This document shows, piece by piece, positions 1-8,438 of a stretch of DNA of 64,000 bases. Position 1 is the stretch's first letter, and the number at the start of each line of letters is the position of its first letter. Below the pieces are notes generated by a model that did not search any database, had not been told where the DNA came from, and worked only from the letters and a program-made list of their open reading frames with translations. The stretch is from CAZSAT01 sp964604675 (lineage in GTDB: Bacteria > Myxococcota_A > UBA796 > CAJQPC01): the NCBI GenBank assembly GCA_964604675.1, contig CAZSAT010000002.1, forward strand, positions 83,643-147,642, read 5' to 3'. The translations under genes were made by a program, and so were the position numbers.

Positions 1-71
1 GTGCGGCCGAGCTGATCGACGCGGGTGCGAGCGCCGTGCACCTGCTGGTGGTGGCCGCACGGGATCTGTGA
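1..71 (+). CDS. C-terminal end of an unidentified protein (5' part outside window)
   Basis: Reading from base 3, an open frame with host-like codon use runs to a TGA at 69-71 and encodes 22 residues ending in GASAVHLLVVAARDL. The 'GA-x-x-V-x-x-L-x-x-AR' ending resembles the tail of ComF-type phosphoribosyltransferases, but so few residues cannot decide the family. The start lies upstream of the window, so nothing can be said about regulation. Coding status is inferred only from frame and composition. Confidence 0.45.
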   Translation, partial: AAELIDAGASAVHLLVVAARDL

Positions 72-265
72 CGTACGTCCCACTTCCTTGACATCGTCCG
101 ACGAAGAGAACGGTGCCGACCGGGGTCTGTACCCGTGCAGGCCGACAGCGTGCGCATCCCGCTCCCATCACTGATGGCACGGAACCTGCACTTGTAGTCA
201 ACGAGCTCAACGAGCCCCCGGTCGGGGCAGAACCACTGGGGATGGCACCCCTGCTGGAGTCAACG

Positions 266-439
266 ATGAACCGCATCCACACCACCCTGGGCGACCTGGT
301 CGAACTCTTCTACGAGGAGTACCTCGCGCTCTACGGCGACCCCGAGCTGGCGCGCATCGCCACCTCGGCGACCCTCAACGACCTCGTGCTCGACCAGCAC
401 GAGACCTCCGCACGGCTGGCGGAAGGCGAAGCCGCGTAG
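266..439 (+). CDS. Small conserved-looking protein, 57 residues, function unknown
   Basis: The 57-residue product begins MNRIHTTLGDLVELFYEEYL and is predicted almost entirely helical, with an acidic, amphipathic character (LYGDPELARIATSATLNDLVL). The ATG at 266 is preferred because GGAGT lies five bases upstream; an in-frame ATG at 242 would add eight residues without a good ribosome site. The frame stays open back to 113, but those residues are Pro/Arg/Gly-rich and look non-coding. A TTGACA at 88-93 could be part of its promoter, though no convincing -10 follows at normal spacing. It has no signal peptide or membrane segment, so it is probably cytoplasmic. I do not recognise a named family. 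Confidence 0.65.
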   Translation: MNRIHTTLGDLVELFYEEYLALYGDPELARIATSATLNDLVLDQHETSARLAEGEAA

Positions 440-448
440 CTCCGCGCT

Positions 449-467
449 CACCCGGGCTTTCCGGGTG
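449..467 (+). terminator. Perfect 7-bp hairpin before the symporter gene
   Basis: CACCCGG (449-455) pairs perfectly with CCGGGTG (461-467) around the loop GCTTT. It sits ten bases after the small-protein stop and 13 bases before the symporter ATG. There is no U-tract, so it may be a weak terminator, an mRNA-end stabiliser or a structure in the symporter leader. Confidence 0.4.
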
Positions 468-480
468 ATACGGCGCGGCC

Positions 481-2202
481 ATGTCCGCGCTCGACTACGC
501 CGTCATCGCCGTCTACCTCCTGGGCATCGTGGCGCTCGGCGCCTGGGCCGGTCGCGCGAAGTCCCTGAGCACGGTCAGCGACTTCTTCCTGGGCGGGCGG
601 CGCTTCCCGTGGTGGGTGGTCGGCACGTCCATGGTCGCCACGACCTTCGCGGCCGACACGCCGCTGACGGTGGCCGGCCTGACCATCAACGATGGTGTGG
701 CGGGCAACTGGTTCTGGTGGTCGATGGCCATCTCCCACGTGCTCGTGGCGGTGGTGTTGGCCAGGCTGTGGCGGCGCGCGGGCGTGGTCACCGACGCCGA
801 GTTCTGCGAGCTCCGGTACCAGGGTCGCGGCGCCACCTTGCTGCGCGGGCTCAAGGCCTTCTACTTCGCCGTGCCCATCAACTGCATCGTGATGGGCTGG
901 GTCTTCCTGGCCATGTTGAAGGTCTCCGCGGCGGTGTTGCCCGAGGTGCCGCCGTGGGGCGTGGTGCTGGGGCTGCTGGGCCTCACCCTGGTGTACAGCG
1001 TGCGCTCCGGCTTCCACGGCGTGGTGATCACCGATCTGGTGCAGTTTCCGATCGCGCTGATCGGTGCCCTGCTCCTCGCCTGGTTCGCGCTCGACGCGGC
1101 CGGTGGGTTGGACGCGGTCGTGGCCGGCGCCGTCGCGGCCAAGGGCCCGGCGCTCATCGACCTGTTCCCCGTCGGCGGCGAGTTGCTCCCCTGGGAGTCG
1201 CTGGCGGCGTTCCTGGGGGTGCAGTGGTGGGCGCAGAAGTACGCCGATGGCGGCGGCATCTTCGTGCAGCGCATGCTGTCGGCCCGGACCGAGCGGGACG
1301 CAGAGCTCGGCGGCCTCTGGTTCGTGGTCGCGCACTACGTGCTGCGTCCGTGGCCCTGGATCCTTGCGGGCATGGCGGCGATCGTGCTCGTTCCCGAGGC
1401 GGTCGCCCTCGACGCCGAGGCCGCCTACGCCCAGCTCATCGTCGAGGTGCTCCCGGCCGGATTCCGTGGCCTGCTGGTCGCCAGCTTCCTCGCTGCCTTC
1501 ATGTCCACCATGGACACCCACATGAACTGGGGCGCCAGCTACGTGGTCAACGACCTCGTCGGGCGCTGGTGGCCGCTCTCGCCGGAGCGGGTGCGGCTCG
1601 CGAGTCGTGTGTGTGTGGCCGCCATCGCCGGGCTCGCCCTCGTGGCCACCGCGATGATGGACTCGATCGCGGGCGCCTGGGAGTTCCTCACCGCCTTCGG
1701 CGCCGGCGCGGGCGCGGTGATGCTCTTGCGTTGGTACTGGTGGCGGGTGAACGCCGCTGCGGAGATCAGCGCGATGGCGGCGTCCACGGTCTTGTCGGTC
1801 GGGGTGTACCTGTTCGCGCCGGAGTGGACCTACCTGGCCAAGCTCGGTCTCATCGTGGCGGGGAGCACGGCGGTCTGGTTGCCGTGTGCGCTGCTCGGCA
1901 GCCGGGATCCCGCCGCACTCGTGCCCTTCTACGAGAAGGTGAGGCCGCCGGGGCCCGGGTGGGGCAGTGTCGCGCGCGCCGCAGGCCTTCCGGCGCCGAC
2001 CCCGCTCGGACCGGATCTGTTGCGCTGGCTGGCGGCTCTCGCCTGCGTGATGGCGTGCCTGCTCGGCACGGGCAAGGCCCTGCTCGGAGCGCCCGCGTAC
2101 GGCGTTTCCGTGGCCGTCGCGGGCGCGGTGGGCATCGGGCTTCTGGGTCGTTCCAGGGCGCGTGTGACAAGTGGCTTGCACCAGGCCGCCACAGGACTAT
2201 GA
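481..2202 (+). CDS. Sodium:solute symporter (SSS family)
   Basis: This 573-residue inner-membrane protein is predicted to couple uptake of a small solute to sodium influx. It begins with a hydrophobic helix (YAVIAVYLLGIVALGAWAG) followed by the SSS signature region SDFFLGGRRFPWWVVG-S and a conserved TTFAADTPL stretch in the second helix, as in sugar and proline cotransporters. About 13 membrane segments can be counted, and the length is normal for the family. A motif near residue 340 (SFLAAFMSTMDTHMNWG) matches the conserved helix around the second sodium-site serine and threonine. No ribosome site is obvious ahead of the ATG at 481. The substrate cannot be read from sequence; Trp/Tyr-rich helices recall sugar-type members. 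No catabolic neighbours are adjacent. Confidence 0.9.
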   Translation: MSALDYAVIAVYLLGIVALGAWAGRAKSLSTVSDFFLGGRRFPWWVVGTSMVATTFAADTPLTVAGLTINDGVAGNWFWWSMAISHVLVAVVLARLWRRAGVVTDAEFCELRYQGRGATLLRGLKAFYFAVPINCIVMGWVFLAMLKVSAAVLPEVPPWGVVLGLLGLTLVYSVRSGFHGVVITDLVQFPIALIGALLLAWFALDAAGGLDAVVAGAVAAKGPALIDLFPVGGELLPWESLAAFLGVQWWAQKYADGGGIFVQRMLSARTERDAELGGLWFVVAHYVLRPWPWILAGMAAIVLVPEAVALDAEAAYAQLIVEVLPAGFRGLLVASFLAAFMSTMDTHMNWGASYVVNDLVGRWWPLSPERVRLASRVCVAAIAGLALVATAMMDSIAGAWEFLTAFGAGAGAVMLLRWYWWRVNAAAEISAMAASTVLSVGVYLFAPEWTYLAKLGLIVAGSTAVWLPCALLGSRDPAALVPFYEKVRPPGPGWGSVARAAGLPAPTPLGPDLLRWLAALACVMACLLGTGKALLGAPAYGVSVAVAGAVGIGLLGRSRARVTSGLHQAATGL

Positions 2203-2231
2203 TTGTCAAGACATCACCATAGAAATTACCT
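2203..2231 (+). promoter_or_regulatory. Candidate sigma-70-type promoter
   Basis: TTGTCA at 2203-2208 is followed after 17 bases by TTACCT at 2226-2231, in a noticeably AT-richer patch than its surroundings. It lies just before the GTG at 2243, which has GAGGGA at 2232-2237 as ribosome site. The transcript would have a very short leader. Confidence 0.35.
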
Positions 2232-2242
2232 GAGGGATTGTC

Positions 2243-3766
2243 GTGCACCTCCCACCCGACTGCGGCTTCGGCAGCGTGCGCGAGCGCAACCTGTGGGCTG
2301 CCGTCACGGTGCGCTGTGCCTGGGAGTTGCACCTGGCGCGCGTGAAGTGCGCGCCACAGGTGCTCGCGAGCGTGCGGCGGCACGTGCTGCTGAGCCTCCC
2401 CGACGAGCGCGACGAGGAGCTCCTGGGCGCCGTCACCAGCGCCGCCGTGCAGGACTGGTTGCGCCGGGTGAGGCGCGGCCGCTACCCGCTGAGCCAGGAA
2501 CGGGTGGTCTCGTGGGGACTCCGGTCCGCCTGGCGCGATGCGCTGACCGCCGACCTCGACATGGTCGGCCAGGCCGTCTGGCACCTGGCCTACGCGGACG
2601 GTCTGTCGTTGGAGGAGGTCGTCGAGCGAACCGGCATCGACCCGGTCGCGCTCTCGGCCTCCCAGAGCGCGCTGCGGGCCATGGCCCGGGCCGTCATCGA
2701 ACAGGCCGGCGGTGCGCTCCCGGCTGACGACGTCGAGCTCGACGGCGTGCTCCGGCGTCTTGCGCAACTCCCGGCGGAGGACTGCCGCGGTGCCTGGCGG
2801 GCCCTGCAGGCGAACCGCTTGCACCTCGAGGCCTGCCCGCGCTGTGTGCGCGCCGTGCGCCTGGTGCGCGCCAACGTGCTCGACGCCCGCGAGCTCCTCC
2901 TGCCGGCTGGCGGCACGGTGCGCCCTCAGGACGAGGCGACGTTGCTCGCCCTGCACCTCCACCCCGACGGTCGCCAGCACCTGAAGAGCGTGCTCGAGAG
3001 CTTCCCGGACGCGGCCCTGAAGGCGGGCGACGACCTGGTGCTGATCGACATGGACAAGGTCGGCAACCACGTGGCCATCCTGCACGGACTCGCCGAGGAG
3101 GGTGCCCCGGCGCGCGATCACCTGCGCGGCGCCATGGTGACCGGACGCGGTGTGCTCACCAAGCGCGCGCTGCTCGGGCCCCTGGCCGCGGAGTCCTGCG
3201 AGGCCGTTCGCTCGCGCCCGTGGGGCGAGGTCGACGGCGTCGGTGCGCTGCCCGAGCCGCTGCCGGAGCCCCCGTCTCCGGCCCGGTGGTGGGCGGCCGC
3301 GGTGCTCGTGTTCCTCCTGAGCCTGCTCGCGGGTCGTGAGGCCATGCAGCCCCTTCCCGCCCTGCCCACCTGGCCGGTCGAGGCGGCGTTCCACCGAAAC
3401 GCCGAGACCGTGTCCGTGCGCTTCGATCTCGACGATCGCGCGCTGGCCCTGGTGGTCGTGGACGGCCCGGACGGTGTGGAGATTCTCCACCAGTCGCGCG
3501 ATGCCGCGGACAAGGGCCGCCTGGCCACGGGCGGCGGCGACTACGCCATCTCCGCCCGTGGACGCCGGCTGCTGGTGGCGGCCTCCTCCGACGCGCTCGA
3601 CGACGTCGAACGGCTGGTCGCCCTGGTCGAGCTCAGCGAGGATCCCCTGCCCGAGCTGGCCCGAAAGCTCCGCGCGCTCTACCTCGACGAGAGCGGCCGT
3701 CGCACGGGCGTGGACGTGCGCGTGCAGCCGATGGTCACGGAACGGTTCGCCGCCGTGGTGCCCTGA
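2243..3766 (+). CDS. Sigma-like HTH protein with anti-sigma-type zinc motif and a membrane segment
   Basis: The 507-residue product has an N-terminal helical half that resembles a diverged sigma factor: a helix-turn-helix-like stretch (GLSLEEVVERTGIDPVALS, about residues 118-136) looks like region 4. It is followed by H194-x3-C198-x2-C201, the spacing of zinc-binding anti-sigma (ZAS) domains. A single membrane helix covers about residues 349-366. The roughly 140-residue C-terminal part would lie outside the membrane. I infer a regulator in which sigma-like, anti-sigma-like and sensor parts are joined; no family name can be given. The start is GTG with GAGGGA six bases upstream. DivIVA, PHP and oxidoreductase genes follow at short spacing, suggesting one transcript. 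Confidence 0.6.
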   Translation: MHLPPDCGFGSVRERNLWAAVTVRCAWELHLARVKCAPQVLASVRRHVLLSLPDERDEELLGAVTSAAVQDWLRRVRRGRYPLSQERVVSWGLRSAWRDALTADLDMVGQAVWHLAYADGLSLEEVVERTGIDPVALSASQSALRAMARAVIEQAGGALPADDVELDGVLRRLAQLPAEDCRGAWRALQANRLHLEACPRCVRAVRLVRANVLDARELLLPAGGTVRPQDEATLLALHLHPDGRQHLKSVLESFPDAALKAGDDLVLIDMDKVGNHVAILHGLAEEGAPARDHLRGAMVTGRGVLTKRALLGPLAAESCEAVRSRPWGEVDGVGALPEPLPEPPSPARWWAAAVLVFLLSLLAGREAMQPLPALPTWPVEAAFHRNAETVSVRFDLDDRALALVVVDGPDGVEILHQSRDAADKGRLATGGGDYAISARGRRLLVAASSDALDDVERLVALVELSEDPLPELARKLRALYLDESGRRTGVDVRVQPMVTERFAAVVP

Positions 3767-3781
3767 AGGATACGGGGCTTC

Positions 3782-4240
3782 ATGCGCATCACGCCCCTCG
3801 ACATCATCCAGAAGGAGTTCACCTCGGTTCGCCGGGGCCTGGACCCCGACGAGGTGGGCCAGTTCCTCGAAGAGGTCCGCGAGACCCTCGAGGAGGTGCT
3901 CCGGGAGAACCGCACCCACAAGGAGGCCATCACCGCGCGAGAGCGCGAGATCGAGGACCTCCGGGCCCGGGAGTCCGAGATCCACCAGACCCTCATCCTG
4001 GCCCGCCGCATGACCGAGGAGCTCAAGGACACCTCCCGCCGGGAGGCGGACCTGCTCCTGGGCGAAGCTCGGCTGGAGGCGCAGCGCGTGCTGAGCACCG
4101 CACACGACGAGCACCGCGAGCTCCTGCAGGAGGTCATCCAGCTCCAGTCGATGCGCAAGCGCCTGGCCGCCGAGCTGCGCGCCGTGATGGAGACCCACCT
4201 CCGACTCGTGCGCGAGCTCGAGCAACCGGTCGACGGGTAG
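3782..4240 (+). CDS. DivIVA-domain coiled-coil protein
   Basis: The 152-residue protein opens with MRITPLDIIQKEF-x-R-x-x-G-x-DPDEVGQFLEEV, the classic DivIVA N-terminal motif that binds curved membrane and leads into a coiled coil. The rest (about 40-150) is one long charged coiled coil with repeated Arg/Glu heptads. Proteins of this family mark cell poles or division sites and recruit partners; the specific role here is unknown. The ATG follows GAAGGA. The PHP gene begins four bases after its stop, so co-translation is likely. Length is normal for short proteobacterial members. Confidence 0.88.
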   Translation: MRITPLDIIQKEFTSVRRGLDPDEVGQFLEEVRETLEEVLRENRTHKEAITAREREIEDLRARESEIHQTLILARRMTEELKDTSRREADLLLGEARLEAQRVLSTAHDEHRELLQEVIQLQSMRKRLAAELRAVMETHLRLVRELEQPVDG

Positions 4241-4244
4241 CCGG

Positions 4245-5078
4245 ATGAGCACCCTCCGCACGCTGCCGCCCAACGCGCGCTTCGATCTGCACCTCCACAG
4301 CCACCTGTCCGACGGCAAGGTGGCCCCCGCGGAGCTGCTCGACCTCTGCGGTCGCGGCGGGCTCGACGTCATCGCGTTGACCGACCACGACCTGCCGCCC
4401 GCGCTCTCCGCGGGACGTCACCTGGTCGGGCAGCGGGTCGTCACGGTGCTGCACGGCGTCGAGCTCAGCGGGGTGCACGAGGGCAAGGAGCTCCACCTGC
4501 TCGTGTACTTCCCGGGGGAGATGCCCGCGGACTTCCGCGTGTTCCTGGCCGGGCGCGCCAGGGCGCGGGCGGATCGCTACGACGAGGCGGTGCGCAGGCT
4601 CGATCTCGAGGGGCTCGAGGTCGCACCGCCGGCCGCCCGCAACGGGGAGCGCTCCATCACCCGCTTCCACCTGTCCCAGGCCCTGGTCGCCAGCGGGCAC
4701 GCCCACAACCTCAACGACGCGTTCCGCCGCTTCACGGGGTCCGAGCACGGGAACGTCCCCCCGGTGACCCTCGGCTGGCTCGAGGCCATCGCCAGCGCCC
4801 GTGCTGCGGGGGGTGTGACCTCCTGGGCCCATCCAGACGTCGACGATGCGGAGCGGTGGACCGCCGCCTTCGCCGCCGGTGGCCTGCAGGGGCTGGAGGC
4901 CCTCCGTCCGGCGAACAAGCGCCAGCAGCGCAACGCGCTCCGTCGGCTCGCGCGGGAGCACGGGCTGTTCGTGACCGGCGGCTCCGACTGGCACGGCTGG
5001 TGGAACGACCGGCCCGGCCGCTTTGCAGCGCCGTTGCGCGAGCTGCAAGGCTTCGCCGAGGCGCTCGCGGCCGCCTAG
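4245..5078 (+). CDS. PHP-domain metal-dependent phosphoesterase
   Basis: This 277-residue cytoplasmic enzyme has the PHP metal-binding motifs in order: D-L-H-L-H-S-H-LSDG near residues 14-22, ALTDHD near residue 46, a mid-protein H-GVEL stretch, WAHPD near residue 190, and a C-terminal GGSDWHG. These supply the His/Asp ligands of a trinuclear metal site. The arrangement matches the YciV/RNase AM-type group, which hydrolyses 3',5'-bisphosphonucleotides or short 5'-phosphorylated RNA. Exact substrate is inferred from the family only. It lies four bases after the DivIVA gene and one base before the next ORF, fitting an operon. Confidence 0.85.
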   Translation: MSTLRTLPPNARFDLHLHSHLSDGKVAPAELLDLCGRGGLDVIALTDHDLPPALSAGRHLVGQRVVTVLHGVELSGVHEGKELHLLVYFPGEMPADFRVFLAGRARARADRYDEAVRRLDLEGLEVAPPAARNGERSITRFHLSQALVASGHAHNLNDAFRRFTGSEHGNVPPVTLGWLEAIASARAAGGVTSWAHPDVDDAERWTAAFAAGGLQGLEALRPANKRQQRNALRRLAREHGLFVTGGSDWHGWWNDRPGRFAAPLRELQGFAEALAAA

Positions 5079-5079
5079 C

Positions 5080-5853
5080 ATGCGCGTCTGCATCGTCGGA
5101 GCCGGCGTCGTGGGCCGTGCGGTGGCGCGGAGGCTCGCCCAGCGCGGCGACCACGTGGTGCTCGCCTCCCCCGCGCCCCGCGAGGGCGCCGGGCTCTGGC
5201 GTCGGGCGGACGCGCTGACGGGCGTGGGCATTCGAGATGCCCTCTACGCCGCCGATGCCGTGGTCTACGCCGCCACCGCGCCGCGGCAGGTGGTCGCGCT
5301 CGCCGGGGCGGGCGCAGAGCAGGTTGCCCGGGCCGCACGCCAGGGCGCTGTGGAGCGCTTCGTGTGGGTGCAGCCGGTGGGCATCAACGGAGCGCTCACC
5401 CACGTGGTGCAGTCCTACCAGGAGGCCCTCCCCGTGGTGCGGGCGCAGGCACCCGAGCTGCGGGTGGTCGGACTTCCGCTGCTCTTCGGCGACGGCGACC
5501 GGCTGTTCACGCCCTGGGTGGAGGCGGCGCGGGCGGGCAAGGCCGTGCCTCAGCCCCCCGATCTTCGGCTGCGGCCGCTCTGGTCCGACGACGCGGCGCG
5601 CCTCGTGCTGCGGGCCGTGGACGGCGAGCTCGACCGCGACGTGGGGGTCCAGGGGCCGCGCCCCGTTCGGCTGCGTGCCCTCGCCGACGATCTGGCGGGC
5701 AGCTTCGGCGCCAAGGTGTCCCGCATGAAGCGCAGCGCGCTGAAGCCCTGGGCGGAGCTGCTGGCGTCGCAGGGCGAGGCTCCGGACGACTGGGATGGCC
5801 TGGACCTGGGGCGTCGGCGCGACCCGGAAGATCACCTGAAGGCGCTGATCTGA
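5080..5853 (+). CDS. NAD(P)-binding epimerase/reductase-like protein
   Basis: The 257-residue product begins MRVCIVGAGVVGRAVARRL, a Rossmann GxGxxG motif, and continues with the layout of an extended SDR (NAD-dependent epimerase/dehydratase-like): a DAVVYAATA strand, a variable middle and a C-terminal substrate half. The usual YxxxK catalytic pair is not clear, as in many atypical NmrA-like or epimerase-like members, so it may bind nucleotide without classical catalysis. The ATG at 5080 is chosen because it lies one base after the PHP stop and starts exactly at the first beta strand; 19 upstream in-frame residues overlap the PHP gene and look non-coding. Confidence 0.7.
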   Translation: MRVCIVGAGVVGRAVARRLAQRGDHVVLASPAPREGAGLWRRADALTGVGIRDALYAADAVVYAATAPRQVVALAGAGAEQVARAARQGAVERFVWVQPVGINGALTHVVQSYQEALPVVRAQAPELRVVGLPLLFGDGDRLFTPWVEAARAGKAVPQPPDLRLRPLWSDDAARLVLRAVDGELDRDVGVQGPRPVRLRALADDLAGSFGAKVSRMKRSALKPWAELLASQGEAPDDWDGLDLGRRRDPEDHLKALI

Positions 5854-5869
5854 GCGGCCGTTCATTTCC

Positions 5870-5900
5870 TTGACGGGCGCGGTGGCGGGAGCGGTTACGG
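5870..5900 (+). promoter_or_regulatory. Candidate sigma-70-type promoter for the SCP2/thioesterase pair
   Basis: TTGACG at 5870-5875 is followed by GGTTAC (5893-5898, 17-base spacing) or TTACGG (19-base spacing). The downstream ATG at 5928 has GGAGG at 5919-5923. The flanking TTTCCTTGAC is shared with the TTGACA near base 88. Confidence 0.4.
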
Positions 5901-5927
5901 ACTCGGCACCATCCCCACGGAGGACCC

Positions 5928-6236
5928 ATGGCCGACACCGTCTCTGACTTCTTCAACGTGACCCTCGCCGAAAAGATCGGCCCCGATCTGGTGGCCTCTG
6001 TCGGTGCGATCTTCCGCTTCGACATCGAGGGTGCGGGCACCTGGGTGGTCGATCTGAAGAACGAAGGCAAGGTCACCCAGGGCGAAGGCGACGCCGACTG
6101 CGTGATCGGCAGCGACGCGGCGAGCTGGGCGCAGCTCGTGGAGAACCCTTCGAGCGCCATCGCGCTGTTCATGGACGGAAAGATCACCGCGAGCGACTTC
6201 GGCCTCGCCACGAAGCTCCAGGAGATCCTCGCCTGA
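5928..6236 (+). CDS. SCP2-type sterol/lipid-carrier domain protein
   Basis: The 102-residue protein is a stand-alone SCP2 domain: an initial helix with DFF, a central beta strand pair (FRFDIEG-AGTWVVDLKN), the charged turn QGEGDADCVIGSDA, and a C-terminal helix with ALFMDGKITASDFGLATKLQ. SCP2 domains bind fatty acyl-CoA, sterols or other lipids in a hydrophobic pocket. There is no signal peptide, so it is cytoplasmic. GGAGG precedes the ATG. Its TGA overlaps the next start by one base (TGATG), coupling it to a hotdog thioesterase and suggesting a joint role in acyl or lipid metabolism. Confidence 0.9.
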   Translation: MADTVSDFFNVTLAEKIGPDLVASVGAIFRFDIEGAGTWVVDLKNEGKVTQGEGDADCVIGSDAASWAQLVENPSSAIALFMDGKITASDFGLATKLQEILA

Positions 6237-6622
6237 TGGCGGATCCCAGGACGCACCTGGGCATCGACCGCTCGCTCTGCGGGGAGCCCCTCGCGCTCTC
6301 CGAGGGGCGGGCGGTCGTCGCTCTGTCCACCACCGCCGCCATGGGTGCCGACGAACGCGGGCTGGTGCACGGCGGCTTCGTGTTCGGCGCGGCCGACTAC
6401 GCAGCCATGTTGGCGGTGAACGACCCCAACGTGGTGCTCGGCGCCGCGGAGCTTCGCTTCCTCGCCCCGGTCACGGTCGGCCAGGTGGTGCGCTGCGAGG
6501 CGAGCGTGAGCGCTGAGAAGGGTCGGAAGCGCGTGGTCGACGTGCGCTGCGAGGTCGGCCCCACCGCGGTGGTCACCGGCACCCTCACAGCCTTCGTGCT
6601 CGACGAGCACGTGCTGGGATAA
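6236..6622 (+). CDS. PaaI-like hotdog-fold thioesterase
   Basis: The 128-residue product has the hotdog signature ERGLVHGGFVFGAADYAAMLAVNDPN: the HGG motif on the central helix and the following Ala/Asp helix form the active site of PaaI/FcbC-type acyl-CoA thioesterases. Downstream strands (LGAAELRFLAPVTVGQVVRC) match the family's second half. It would hydrolyse an acyl-CoA or aryl-CoA thioester; the substrate is not predictable. Translation is coupled to the SCP2 gene by a one-base overlap. A strong convergent terminator lies about 85 bases after the stop. Confidence 0.85.
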   Translation: MADPRTHLGIDRSLCGEPLALSEGRAVVALSTTAAMGADERGLVHGGFVFGAADYAAMLAVNDPNVVLGAAELRFLAPVTVGQVVRCEASVSAEKGRKRVVDVRCEVGPTAVVTGTLTAFVLDEHVLG

Positions 6623-6705
6623 GAGGCCGCGCCGCGTAGGGCCTGGCGGCACCGCGGGGCGAACCGCCTCTGCGGTGGGGGTTCAGCGTGCCCATCGGGC
6701 ACGCG

Positions 6706-6732
6706 AAGGGGGCCCATCGAGGGGCCCCCTTT
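6706..6732. terminator. Convergent intrinsic terminator
   Basis: AAGGGGGCCC (6706-6715) pairs perfectly with GGGCCCCCTT (6722-6731) around a six-base loop, with a further T after the right arm. The AA/TT edges make it usable from both directions. It lies between the plus-strand thioesterase and the minus-strand ABC operon. Confidence 0.8.
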
Positions 6733-6815
6733 CAGAGGGGAAGTGGCCCCGTCGAACGCTCGCAGGGCCAGAGAGGCGGGAGCGCGGGGGCTGCGCGTGG
6801 AGCGCAGCCCGTGCG

Positions 6816-8438
6816 CTACAGCTTCCGGCGCCTCGCCCAGGTGCCGATGGCGCCCGCCACCGCGAGCCCCGGCGCCGCGAGCAGGCAGAGCAGCCACACG
6901 AGCAGCCCGTCGATCTCGGTCATCGTGAGCGTGCCGGAGCCGGCCTCGTTGGGTCGGATGCTGATCTGGTCTTCCTCGCCGACCATCCAGGCCACGCTGT
7001 TGAGGAACAGATCGAGGTTCGAGCCCTGCAGGGCCAGCTCGTTGCTCACGAAGTCGCTGTCGCCGAACACCACGACCTTGCCGCCCGCGGCTCGGGCCAC
7101 GTCCACGACCTCCGGCACCGGCGTGTCGGCGGGCAGCGGCGCTTCCGAGCTGCCGTCGAGCACGCGGCTGCCCACGTGCACGGCGCCGGGTTCCACGACC
7201 TCGACCACGGCGGCCACGCCGACCGGACCGGCCACGTCGGCGGCGTCGAGCACCGGGTTGGGGCTCTCGAGATCGGTCTCCGCCCAGCCGTTGGCGCTGG
7301 AGCGGGCCAGGACCATGGCGTTGAGCCCCTCGACCTCGGGTCCGAGCCGCACCGAACGCGCCACCCTCAAGAGCGCGATGCCGGTGAGGTCGGCGACGAT
7401 CGGGTGGAAGTCGAAGCTCTGCTTGTCGAGCACCAGGTACGACGCGTCGCCGCCGACCAGCTGGTAGGCGGGGTTCTGTTCGAGCACGATGTCGTCGCCC
7501 AGCAGCAGGCCGTAGCGCGCGAGCGAGGCCGCGAAGGCCGGCGCGTGCATCGGGTCGAGCAGCACGATCATCGAGCCGCCCTCGGCCACGAAGGCCGCGA
7601 GCATCTCCACCTCGGGAGCGAGCAGGTCGAGCTGAGGGTCGGCGACCACGGCCACCTCGCAGCCGTCCGGTACGCCGCCGTCGGTGAGCGGCACGAAGGT
7701 GGTCACCGTGTAGTTCTGCCCCTGGAGCTTGGCGACCACGCCGCCCAGGCCGTCGGTACGGTAGTCGTCGTCGACCGCGCGCTCGCCGTGGCCGGTGGTG
7801 AAGCAGACCTCGTGGTCCACGCCCGCGGTGACCTTGACCAGGGCGTTGGTGAAGGCCTCCTCCCCGAAGTCGGCCTCGAGCCGCTGCTGGTCTTCGCCGT
7901 GGGTGAGCACGATCGTGCCGAAGCTCGACGTGACCTTGAGCTGCTCGGCGAGCAGGGGCTCGCGGATCGGGTCGACCAGCTGGAAGTCCAGCCACGGCGT
8001 GTGCTGCTGGTAGGCCTCCACCAGGTCCTTGAACTCGGCGCCCTCGAGGCTGTCGGTCGGGAAGAAGCCCAGCACGTCGACGGCGCTCGCCAGCCCGTCG
8101 GCCACCTGAACCGACTGCTCGGCCAGGGTGTGCCGGCCGCTCTGCGTCCAGTCCCAGCGCTCGTCGTACCGCTTTCCGGCGACGTTCACGGCGATGGTGA
8201 TGCCCAGCGCGACCACGACCATCAGGGTGGCCATCGAGCTGTTCCGGAAGCCCGGGGACTGCGACGCCTGATCGAGCTCGTCGCGGTCGAGCCAGAGGTA
8301 GAGCGCGAGGAGCGCGAGGCCGATCCCGCCGACGACGTTCCAGACGACATCGAAGGAGCCGGTGGTGAAGCGGTGGATGGCGAAGGCCACCGTGAGCAGG
8401 GTGCCGAGCACCCCGGCCAGCCAGGAGAAGCCCCTCAT
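6816..8438 (-). CDS. GldG-like ABC-transporter auxiliary protein
   Basis: The 540-residue protein has two N-terminal membrane helices (about 5-48), a third near residues 70-86, a large extracytoplasmic region and a final helix (about 508-528, GLLVWLLCLLAAPGLAVAGAIG) ending in RRRKL. The extracytoplasmic part carries features of the GldG/ABC_transp_aux family: WDWTQSGRHTLAEQSV after the helix, FTTGHGE, GGSMIVLLDP and a late FGDSDFVSNE. In Bacteroidetes GldAFG is tied to gliding; in proteobacteria and myxobacteria the same trio is a generic envelope ABC system of unknown cargo. The ATG at 8438 is chosen because it shares a base with the permease stop (TGATG). Confidence 0.85.
   Translation of the reverse strand: MRGFSWLAGVLGTLLTVAFAIHRFTTGSFDVVWNVVGGIGLALLALYLWLDRDELDQASQSPGFRNSSMATLMVVVALGITIAVNVAGKRYDERWDWTQSGRHTLAEQSVQVADGLASAVDVLGFFPTDSLEGAEFKDLVEAYQQHTPWLDFQLVDPIREPLLAEQLKVTSSFGTIVLTHGEDQQRLEADFGEEAFTNALVKVTAGVDHEVCFTTGHGERAVDDDYRTDGLGGVVAKLQGQNYTVTTFVPLTDGGVPDGCEVAVVADPQLDLLAPEVEMLAAFVAEGGSMIVLLDPMHAPAFAASLARYGLLLGDDIVLEQNPAYQLVGGDASYLVLDKQSFDFHPIVADLTGIALLRVARSVRLGPEVEGLNAMVLARSSANGWAETDLESPNPVLDAADVAGPVGVAAVVEVVEPGAVHVGSRVLDGSSEAPLPADTPVPEVVDVARAAGGKVVVFGDSDFVSNELALQGSNLDLFLNSVAWMVGEEDQISIRPNEAGSGTLTMTEIDGLLVWLLCLLAAPGLAVAGAIGTWARRRKL

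Noticed and set aside
88..116. TTGACA as a full promoter for the small gene at 266
   Set aside because: The -35 match is perfect but the bases 17 downstream are CGGTGC, which is no -10; only noted as a possibility.
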